Assembly: GCA_964485235.1 (NCBI GenBank)
Contig: CAZAIO010000033.1
Location: 1 to 22,745, forward strand
Direction of reading: 5' to 3'
Source of the DNA: CAZAIO01 sp964485235
Lineage (GTDB): Bacteria; Chloroflexota; Dehalococcoidia; GIF9; UBA5629
DNA length: 22,745 bases
Shown: in pieces, positions 8,694 through 14,633 of the stretch
Position numbering within the stretch: the stretch's first letter is position 1
Layout of the letters: each line of letters opens with the position of its first letter
Made by a program: the position numbers and the translations under genes
The notes under the pieces: model-generated
Told to the model about the DNA's origin: nothing
The model's input: the letters and a program-made list of their open reading frames with translations, nothing else
The model's database searches: none

Positions 8694-8724
8694 TTGTTAC
8701 TGTCATATTCTGATACGTTATAAT
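8694..8724 (+). promoter_or_regulatory. Possible promoter in the gap before recA
   Basis: A perfect TATAAT (8719-8724) is preceded by TTGTTA (8694-8699) at a 19-bp spacing, longer than the 17-bp optimum. A start near 8731 would fall just at the beginning of the folded region described next. The promoter is far from recA, which has a better one of its own. Confidence 0.35.
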
Positions 8725-8730
8725 ATATAG

Positions 8731-8962
8731 AAAAGTTGTAGGGTTTTGGAGATATTGTAGTGAATGATGAATCGAGCGGGCGAATTGTTGCCGATTCAGG
8801 GAATGCTTTTACCCTGTTATAACTGGTGTAATAATTAACAATATTTTGAGATTTTGCCGGACAGATTTCCACACCGGTGAACGCGAAAACAGTATAAAAG
8901 AATAGACTGATGTGCTGATTGGGAGGAATGTATATAAAAAGTCACTCCCGATAGTCTTATCT
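8731..8962 (+). ncRNA. Candidate structured RNA, unrecognised
   Basis: No protein-coding frame is convincing here, but several pairings are visible. AGTT (8734-8737) pairs with AACT (8821-8824) and AGGGT (8740-8744) with ACCCT (8811-8815). Together they enclose a hairpin of TGAATCG (8768-8774) with CGATTCA (8792-8798). Downstream, ATTGGGAG (8918-8925) pairs with CTCCCGAT (8945-8952) around a 19-nt loop, and the stretch AGTCTTATCTTTT after it could serve as a U-rich terminator tail. A TATAAT lies just before the region. I do not recognise 6S, tmRNA, RNase P or a riboswitch. It could be an independent RNA, a long recA leader, or chance structure. Confidence 0.3.
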
Positions 8963-8992
8963 TTTATGGTTGAACAGGGTGACCGTAATTGC

Positions 8993-9021
8993 TTGTTTTA
9001 ACATTTTGCCTGTGATATGAT
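8993..9021 (+). promoter_or_regulatory. Promoter of recA
   Basis: The -35 TTGTTT (8993-8998) and -10 TATGAT (9016-9021) are 17 bp apart. TGA directly before the -10 makes it an extended -10. The start codon is 28 bp downstream of the -10. I looked for a Gram-positive-type LexA box (GAAC-N4-GTTC) around it and found none, so SOS control is not shown by the sequence. Confidence 0.6.
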
Positions 9022-9048
9022 GCCCTAAGTCGGCAAGGAGGAATTTCG

Positions 9049-10062
9049 ATGTCCATTGATAAAGACAAAGCGCTTGAACTCACCATCAGTCAAATAGTCA
9101 AACAATATGGCGAAGGTTCTGTAATGAAGCTGGGCGAGCTTTCTCTGAAACAGGATATCGAGGCTATTCCTACAGGATCGCCTGCGCTGGATCTGGCGCT
9201 TGGTGTGGGAGGAATCCCGAGAGGGCGGGTTACGGAAATATTCGGGGCGGAATCTTCGGGCAAGACCACTCTTGCACTTCATATTATTGCACATGCACAG
9301 AAGATGGGTGGTAAGGCGTTTTATATCGACGCCGAGCATGCTTTTAGTTGTGAATATGCGGCAACATGCGGTGTGAAATGGGAAGAGTTACAGATATCTC
9401 AGGCGGATTATGGCGAACAGGCACTGGATATAGCAGAAAAACTGGTAAGAAGCGAGGCGGTTGATGTTATTGTTATCGATAGCGTACCGGCCCTGGTGCC
9501 GAAAGCGGAGCTTGAAGGGGAGATGGGGGACTCTCATGTAGGCCTGCAGGCGAGGCTTATGTCACAGGCTTTACGCAAACTGGTAGCTGTGATGAATAAA
9601 TCACACACGGCAGTGGTTTTCATAAACCAGTTACGGGAAAAGGTAGGCGTATTTTTTGGAAGCCCTGAGGTTACTCCGGGAGGAAGGGCTCTTAAATTTT
9701 ACAGTACCGTACGAATAGATTTACGGAAAGGTGAAGTTATAAAACGTGGTTCGGAAGTTGTGGGGACGAGAGTAAGGGCAAAAGTAGTAAAAAACAAAGT
9801 TGCTCCTCCGTTTCGCTCTGCCGAGTTTGACCTGATGTTCAATAGCGGGATAAGCAGAGAGGGTGACCTTGTTGATCTGGGTGTCAACCTGGAAATCGTG
9901 AAGAAAGCAGGATCTTTTTATACATACGGGGATATAAAGCTGGGACAGGGACGTGAAAACGCCAAAGATTACCTGGTGCAGCATCCTGAGCTAGCATCGG
10001 AAATTGAAGCCGAGATCAAGTCTTCGACAACCTTTAAAAAGAACCTTATTTCAGAGTGCTGA
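9049..10062 (+). CDS. recA: Recombinase RecA
   Basis: A 337-residue RecA: the ATP-dependent strand-exchange protein that also triggers LexA self-cleavage where an SOS system exists. Walker A is GAESSGKT (66-73), the catalytic glutamate is in IDAEHA (Glu97) and Walker B is VIVIDSVPAL (140-149). Loop L1 is near GDSHVGLQARLMSQ (160-173) and L2 follows NQLREKVGVFFGSPEVTPGG (193-212). The C-terminal domain is short and lacks the acidic tail of E. coli RecA. Several normally invariant positions differ: Walker A has Ala for Pro at its second position, the usual QPDTGEQALEI reads QADYGEQALDI, and L2 has Ser for Asn and Val for Thr. The start has AAGGAGG 7 bp upstream. It is followed by recX. Confidence 0.98.
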   Translation: MSIDKDKALELTISQIVKQYGEGSVMKLGELSLKQDIEAIPTGSPALDLALGVGGIPRGRVTEIFGAESSGKTTLALHIIAHAQKMGGKAFYIDAEHAFSCEYAATCGVKWEELQISQADYGEQALDIAEKLVRSEAVDVIVIDSVPALVPKAELEGEMGDSHVGLQARLMSQALRKLVAVMNKSHTAVVFINQLREKVGVFFGSPEVTPGGRALKFYSTVRIDLRKGEVIKRGSEVVGTRVRAKVVKNKVAPPFRSAEFDLMFNSGISREGDLVDLGVNLEIVKKAGSFYTYGDIKLGQGRENAKDYLVQHPELASEIEAEIKSSTTFKKNLISEC

Positions 10063-10137
10063 GAACGCGATAGCTCCTGATAACCCGGGAAATTGCTCTG
10101 TACCTCTTATTCAATACAGCGATAAGCGGTCTGAAAT

Positions 10138-10755
10138 ATGGGCTATATAACGGATGTGCAACTGAATAAGCACAAAAAACGTGTATCTGTTTTTATCGAC
10201 AATGCGTTTTCTTTTTCAGTCGATCGTGAAGTAGCTGTATTTTCAGGCCTGCACACAGGTGCGGAATTAACTCAAGATAAAATTGAGGGCTTCCGGCATA
10301 GCGACAATGTCCAGCGATGTATGAATGCAGCACTGCATTTTCTGGGATATCGTCCCCGAAGTGAGGCTGAAGTACGTTGGAGACTCCGCAGAGGTAGCTT
10401 CGATGAGGCGATTATAAACGAAGTTATTGTACGTCTAAAAAAGCAATCGTTGATAGACGATACAGCCTTCGCCGGTTACTGGAAAGAAAATCGAGTATCA
10501 TATCGTCCCAGGAGCAAGAAACTGATTAAGCATGAGCTTATGGAAAAAGGTATTTCTCCGGAAATCGCGGCTGATATCGTCGACGATGTCGATGATGAAG
10601 AAAGCGCATATAGAGCAGCGCAGAAGAAAGCACGTGCGATTTCGGCTTCTGATTATAATGATTTTCGCAGCCGTTTATCGAATTTTTTACGATGGAAAGG
10701 ATTTAACTACGATACTATCGATCGTATAGCTACGCGCCTGTGGCAGGAAAGGTGA
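10138..10755 (+). CDS. recX: Regulatory protein RecX
   Basis: This 205-residue protein is a RecX: a small helical modulator that binds in the groove of RecA filaments and limits or reverses their growth. The hallmark motif around FLGYRPRSEAEVRWRLRRG (about 68-86) is clear. The three-helix repeats continue through LIDDTAFAGYWKENR and the GISPEIAADIV repeat to the C-terminal FLRWKGFNYDTIDRIATRL. Length is in the usual range for Gram-positive-type RecX, which is longer than the E. coli protein. It lies 75 bp after recA on the same strand, the most common arrangement for the pair. The ribosome site before ATG 10138 is weak, which may keep its level below RecA; that is inference. Confidence 0.95.
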   Translation: MGYITDVQLNKHKKRVSVFIDNAFSFSVDREVAVFSGLHTGAELTQDKIEGFRHSDNVQRCMNAALHFLGYRPRSEAEVRWRLRRGSFDEAIINEVIVRLKKQSLIDDTAFAGYWKENRVSYRPRSKKLIKHELMEKGISPEIAADIVDDVDDEESAYRAAQKKARAISASDYNDFRSRLSNFLRWKGFNYDTIDRIATRLWQER

Positions 10756-10792
10756 AATACATAATATTTATATATTATATTAATTATGGCAG

Positions 10793-10821
10793 TTGACACT
10801 AACCATTTGAAGGATTAGTAT
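10793..10821 (+). promoter_or_regulatory. Promoter of rny
   Basis: A perfect -35 TTGACA (10793-10798) is followed after 17 bp by TAGTAT (10816-10821); an overlapping TATAAA (10819-10824) is an alternative -10. A very AT-rich stretch just upstream could be an UP element. The rny start codon is about 67 bp downstream of the -10. Confidence 0.55.
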
Positions 10822-10888
10822 AAAATTGTTATTTTACATGTAGAGGTTTTTTCTGTGTTTGTGTGTGTAATGAAAGAGAGGAAATTAA

Positions 10889-12421
10889 ATGAGTTCAACT
10901 TTAGTATATATTTCTCTGGTTGTGCTGTTGTTCATTCTGGGTGTAGTGATAGGCTATTTTGCCAGACAACTAATGGCAAACCAGCAATTGCGAGGGGCCC
11001 AGAATGAAGCGAAAAATCTACTGGTTGAGGCTACCGAAAAACATGAAAAAATGCTGCTTGAGGCAAGAGACGAAGCCGTAAAAGTCAGAGCGGCTGCAGA
11101 AGCCGACAGCCGGCAACGCCGAGCCGAATTGCAGAGATTGGAGCGGCGTTTCAGCCAGAAGGAAGAAAAGCTGGAACGCAAGCTCGATTTTATAGAGCGC
11201 CGCGAACGAGACCTTGGAAATAAAGAGAAGGCCATAGAGGATATCCGCGTCCAGCAGGAAGAACTGAAAGCGAAAAGACTACATGAGCTTGAGCTTGTTT
11301 CAGGAATGTCGAGCGGTGAAGCAAAGCAGGAGTTGATGAATGCGATCGAAGGCGAGATTCGTGAGGATGCCTCCCGGCGGGTAAGGGAGTGGGAATCACA
11401 TATAAAAGATGAGGTCGACGGGAAAGCACGTGAGATACTTGCCACCACTATCCAGCGTTGTGCAACCGACGTAGTATCAGAAACAACTGCATCAGTGGTC
11501 CCTTTACCGGGAGATGAAATGAAGGGACGTCTTATTGGACGTGAGGGACGGAATATTCGCGCCCTCGAACAGGCAACGGGCGTTGACCTGATTATCGATG
11601 ATACACCCGAAGCCGTGACCATTTCCAGCTTCGATCCGCTCAGACGTGAAATTGCCAGACTGGCGTTGGGCAATCTGATACTGGATGGACGGATTCATCC
11701 TGCCAGAATTGAAGAAGTCGTGGAAAAAGCAAGAGCCGAGGTCGAGAATACTATTAAAATCGAGGGAGAAAAGGCTGTACGGGAAGTGGGTTTACCCGGG
11801 CTGCATCCTGAACTTGTGAAGTTACTTGGAAGATTGAAATACAGGAGCAGTTTCGGACAGAACGTGCTTACGCATAGTCTGGAAGTCGCTCATCTTGCCG
11901 GGATGCTTGCTGCTGAAATAGGTTTTGATACCAAGCTGGCGAAAAAAGCTGCATTACTTCATGATATAGGCAAAGCCGTAGACCATGAAGTGGAAGGTCC
12001 CCATGCTATTATAGGCGCCGATCTGGTAACTCAATGGGACAAGTCTAAAGAAGTGGCGCAGGCTGTTGGAGAGCATCATGGTGAGGCACAGACGACAAGC
12101 ATTCTAGGCTTTATCGTTGCGACGGCGGATGCAATCAGCGGATCGCGATTGGGAGCAAGACGTGAATCACTGGAGCAGTACCTGAAGCGTATAGAGTCCC
12201 TTGAAAATGTTGCCAACAGCTTTGCAGGCGTGGACAAAGCGTTTGCAATTCAGGCGGGGCGCGAAGTACGTATCCTGGTAAAACCGGAAGAGATAGATGA
12301 CCTCGAAGCAATGAGGTTGGCACGCGACATCGTGAAGAAAATACAGGAAAGTCTTGACTATCCCGGGCAAATAAAAGTGACAGTATTGAGAGAGACCCGG
12401 GTTGTAGACTATGCCAAATAG
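10889..12421 (+). CDS. rny: Ribonuclease Y
   Basis: The 510-residue protein has the full RNase Y order: an N-terminal membrane helix (about 5-25), a long charged coiled coil (about 35-195), a KH domain with GRLIGREGRNIRALE (213-227), and an HD domain with LLHDIGKA (356-363; His358, Asp359), HH at 396-397 and ATADAIS (411-417). In the family this membrane-anchored endonuclease starts mRNA decay in organisms lacking RNase E and also processes regulatory RNAs. The metal ligands of the HD site are present, so activity is expected. ATG 10889 has a GAGAGG site. The next gene begins 17 bp after the stop and encodes a YmdB-family phosphodiesterase, an association also seen in Bacillus. Confidence 0.98.
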   Translation: MSSTLVYISLVVLLFILGVVIGYFARQLMANQQLRGAQNEAKNLLVEATEKHEKMLLEARDEAVKVRAAAEADSRQRRAELQRLERRFSQKEEKLERKLDFIERRERDLGNKEKAIEDIRVQQEELKAKRLHELELVSGMSSGEAKQELMNAIEGEIREDASRRVREWESHIKDEVDGKAREILATTIQRCATDVVSETTASVVPLPGDEMKGRLIGREGRNIRALEQATGVDLIIDDTPEAVTISSFDPLRREIARLALGNLILDGRIHPARIEEVVEKARAEVENTIKIEGEKAVREVGLPGLHPELVKLLGRLKYRSSFGQNVLTHSLEVAHLAGMLAAEIGFDTKLAKKAALLHDIGKAVDHEVEGPHAIIGADLVTQWDKSKEVAQAVGEHHGEAQTTSILGFIVATADAISGSRLGARRESLEQYLKRIESLENVANSFAGVDKAFAIQAGREVRILVKPEEIDDLEAMRLARDIVKKIQESLDYPGQIKVTVLRETRVVDYAK

Positions 12422-12438
12422 AGGGTAAATAAGGAACA

Positions 12439-13209
12439 TTGCGTATACTTGTCATAGGCGATATCGTAGGTAAGCCTGGCAGAAATATGATAAATCTGGT
12501 TCTACCAGGCTTACGTTCTAAATATAATATCGATGTTGTAATCGCTAACGGGGAAAATGCGGCACACGGTCTGGGCATTACTGTACCTACCGCGTACGAT
12601 TTGCTCGATTCCGGAGTAGATGTAATCACTACCGGAAACCATATATGGGCTAAACGTGAGATCGAGGAACACCTGGATGGGGAATTGCCCATTATCCGTC
12701 CTCTTAATTATCCTCCCAATATTCCCGGTCGAGGCTTTATGTCCGTGAAAGGCATCCTTGTGGTGAATTTAATGGGACGTGTGTTTATGGGGCAATTCGA
12801 TTGCCCGTTTCGTACTATGGACTCATTACTTACAAGCCTCGATAAAAATATAAAAATTATCGTAGTAGACTTTCATGCCGAGGCGACGTCCGAGAAGATA
12901 GCACTGGGCAAATATCTGGATGGCAGGATAACGGCATTGCTGGGGACACATACACATGTAGGTACTATCGATACGTCTATACTGCCCGGTGGTATGGCAT
13001 ATGTTACGGATATAGGAATGGTAGGACCTGAAGACTCGGTTATCGGAGATAATACCGATTCTGTAATACATAGCTTTGTCACAGGTATGCCGCACAGGCT
13101 TTCAGTGGGCAAGGGAAGGGCGATATTCAATGCAGTGCTCGTCGATGCCGACGAAAAAACAGGGAAAGCAACGCATATCGAACGCATAATATTGAGGGAA
13201 GGTGACTAG
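12439..13209 (+). CDS. ymdB: TIGR00282 / YmdB-type metallophosphoesterase
   Basis: This 256-residue protein belongs to the TIGR00282 calcineurin-like phosphoesterases typified by Bacillus YmdB. Metal and active-site residues are visible in VIGDIVG (Asp8), ANGENAAHG (Glu39, Asn40), TGNHIW (Asn67, His68), DFHAEATSEK (His146) and GTHTHVGTID (His171, His173). Bacillus YmdB hydrolyses 2',3'-cyclic nucleotides and influences sporulation and biofilm genes, partly with RNase Y, so the position right after rny fits. The start is TTG at 12439, because RILVIGDIVG follows directly, with an AAGGA site at short spacing. The stop is followed immediately by the GTG of the PHP gene, which suggests translational coupling. 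Confidence 0.95.
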   Translation: MRILVIGDIVGKPGRNMINLVLPGLRSKYNIDVVIANGENAAHGLGITVPTAYDLLDSGVDVITTGNHIWAKREIEEHLDGELPIIRPLNYPPNIPGRGFMSVKGILVVNLMGRVFMGQFDCPFRTMDSLLTSLDKNIKIIVVDFHAEATSEKIALGKYLDGRITALLGTHTHVGTIDTSILPGGMAYVTDIGMVGPEDSVIGDNTDSVIHSFVTGMPHRLSVGKGRAIFNAVLVDADEKTGKATHIERIILREGD

Positions 13210-14082
13210 GTGAGGGCCGACCTGCACCTGCATACAACTGCATCGGACGGGCTTTTAAGCCCTGCTGAAATCGTAAAACTGGCAGCATCGAAAGGTCTCG
13301 ATGTTATTGCGATTACCGATCACGACACGATAGACGGCATAGTGCCGGCTCTACAGGCCGGTGCCGCTTATCCTTCACTGTTTATCATACCCGGAGTAGA
13401 GCTGAGTACCGATGTGCCTCACGGCGAAGTGCATGTGCTGGGTTATTATATCGATTATAACGACGGTCACTTTGTGCAGGAATTGCAGAAGATGCGTGAT
13501 TCACGGAGGAACCGTGCCATGAAAATGGTAGAAAAGCTCGGGGATATGGGGATGAAAGTAAGCTGGCAGCATGTGCAGGAATTAGCGCAGGGCGGTACAG
13601 TAGGAAGGCCGCACATTGCCCAGGCAATGCTGGATGCGGGCCATATTTCGTCCTTTCGCGAAGCCTTCGACAAATATATAGGTCGTGAAGGTCCGGCATA
13701 TGTGGAGAGAGAAAAAATGGAGCCAGCAGAAGTGGTAGAGCTTATCGTCAAAGCGCGGGGCATTCCGGTGCTGGCGCATCCCGCGGATATCGAAGGACTG
13801 GATGAACTGTTGAAAAAATTGAAAATGGCAGGGCTGATGGGGATTGAGACGTATTATAATAATTATACTCCTGATGTGGTCGTTAGAATCGAAAAAACGG
13901 CAAAGCGATTTGGCCTCCTTATTACCGGCGGGAGCGATTATCATGCGTTCGGCGATGGGATGGAGACTATCATAGGTGCAATATCTCCACCGTCACGGGC
14001 AATTCAACAATTATTTGACCTGGCGGAAAAACACGGCCGCAACCCGGCAACAGGAATTGACCGGAGTAAAAAAGCGGAATAG
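13210..14082 (+). CDS. PHP-domain phosphoesterase
   Basis: A stand-alone PHP protein of 290 residues, close to the YciV/RNase AM (Trp operon) family. The trinuclear metal site is visible: ADLHLHT (His6, His8), Asp13, AITDHDT (Asp37, His38), GVELS (Glu64), His75, VLAHP (His190) and GGSDYH (Asp243, His245). Characterised members hydrolyse 3',5'-bisphosphonucleotides and trim short RNAs or 5' ends from the 5' side, which would suit its place after RNase Y and YmdB; the exact substrate here is inference. The start is GTG at 13210, directly after the stop of the preceding gene. Its own stop lies 4 bp before the next start, so three or four genes probably form one operon with rny. Confidence 0.92.
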   Translation: MRADLHLHTTASDGLLSPAEIVKLAASKGLDVIAITDHDTIDGIVPALQAGAAYPSLFIIPGVELSTDVPHGEVHVLGYYIDYNDGHFVQELQKMRDSRRNRAMKMVEKLGDMGMKVSWQHVQELAQGGTVGRPHIAQAMLDAGHISSFREAFDKYIGREGPAYVEREKMEPAEVVELIVKARGIPVLAHPADIEGLDELLKKLKMAGLMGIETYYNNYTPDVVVRIEKTAKRFGLLITGGSDYHAFGDGMETIIGAISPPSRAIQQLFDLAEKHGRNPATGIDRSKKAE

Positions 14083-14086
14083 CAGT

Positions 14087-14569
14087 ATGCAATGTGCCCG
14101 GCATCCAAGAGTAGAAACAAACGTTACATGTGGAAAATGCGGTACGCCCATATGTCCTAAATGTATGGTAGAGACGCCGGTCGGGATGCGCTGTCCTGAC
14201 TGTGCATCATCAAAGAAATTACCGACCTTTCAACTATCGCCGCAATATTATCTCAGGGCTATTGGTGCCGGACTGGGAATCGGAATTGTGTGCGGCGTTA
14301 TATGGTGGGCTATCAACCTTGTATTGCCCTTTTTCTTTCTTCGCCTGATAATAGCCGCCGGGGTTGGATATGCAGTTGGCGAGGTTACCGGACTCGCAGT
14401 AAACAGGAAGCGGGGCACCCCGCTCGCTGTAATAGGCGGGATAAGTGCTACAATCAGCTTCGCTATTGCGATGGTGCTATCTATACCCTATTTCAGTATT
14501 ATGAACATCGTAATAAGCCTGTTTATGCTCGCGATTGCAATTTACACAGCAGTGAGCAGATTACGTTGA
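14087..14569 (+). CDS. B-box-type zinc-finger membrane protein
   Basis: A 160-residue protein with a cysteine-rich N-terminus and a membrane-embedded remainder. Cys3, His6, Cys15, Cys18, Cys23, Cys26, Cys36 and Cys39 form a B-box-like or double-ribbon zinc site (CGKCGTPICPKCMVETPVGMRC region). Hydrophobic segments near 58-80, 82-104, 112-134 and 138-155 would span the membrane. Proteins with this layout, zinc finger facing the cytoplasm and a few helices behind, are common in Chloroflexi and Actinobacteria and have no assigned role. The open frame extends back to 13976 inside the PHP gene, but the zinc motif starts right at ATG 14087. It probably ends the rny operon, since a new promoter lies directly after it. 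Confidence 0.8.
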   Translation: MQCARHPRVETNVTCGKCGTPICPKCMVETPVGMRCPDCASSKKLPTFQLSPQYYLRAIGAGLGIGIVCGVIWWAINLVLPFFFLRLIIAAGVGYAVGEVTGLAVNRKRGTPLAVIGGISATISFAIAMVLSIPYFSIMNIVISLFMLAIAIYTAVSRLR

Positions 14570-14610
14570 AATCAAACGTAGTCAAATGATATAATAAGTC
14601 GCTTATTATA
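14566..14610 (+). promoter_or_regulatory. Promoter with overlapping dyad, upstream of the redox gene
   Basis: The -35 TTGAAA (14566-14571) and -10 TATAAT (14590-14595) are 18 bp apart, with TGA before the -10 giving an extended element. A perfect 9-bp inverted repeat, TATAATAAG (14590-14598) and CTTATTATA (14602-14610) around TCG, covers the -10 and the likely start of transcription. A protein bound there would block the polymerase, so this is a candidate operator; alternatively the RNA or DNA merely forms a weak hairpin. Confidence 0.55.
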
Positions 14611-14633
14611 AGGTCACACTGGAAAGGAATAAT

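Noticed and set aside
8672..8872. A 66-codon minus-strand frame before recA
   Set aside because: No ribosome site, no domain, and low-complexity AT-rich codons; the region is better explained by RNA structure or as non-coding.
8960..9048. A LexA/SOS box at recA
   Set aside because: No GAAC-N4-GTTC or CTGT-N8-ACAG palindrome is seen around the promoter.
10954..11673. A 239-codon frame on the minus strand inside rny
   Set aside because: It is the mirror of the repetitive Lys/Glu/Arg coiled-coil codons of RNase Y, is rich in Ser and has no domain or ribosome site.
12135..12692. A 185-codon minus-strand frame across the rny/ymdB junction
   Set aside because: It overlaps two firmly identified genes and shows no protein-like features.
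13976..14086. Upstream extension of the zinc-finger membrane protein frame
   Set aside because: The residues are antisocial to the family and lie inside the PHP gene; the zinc motif begins at ATG 14087.
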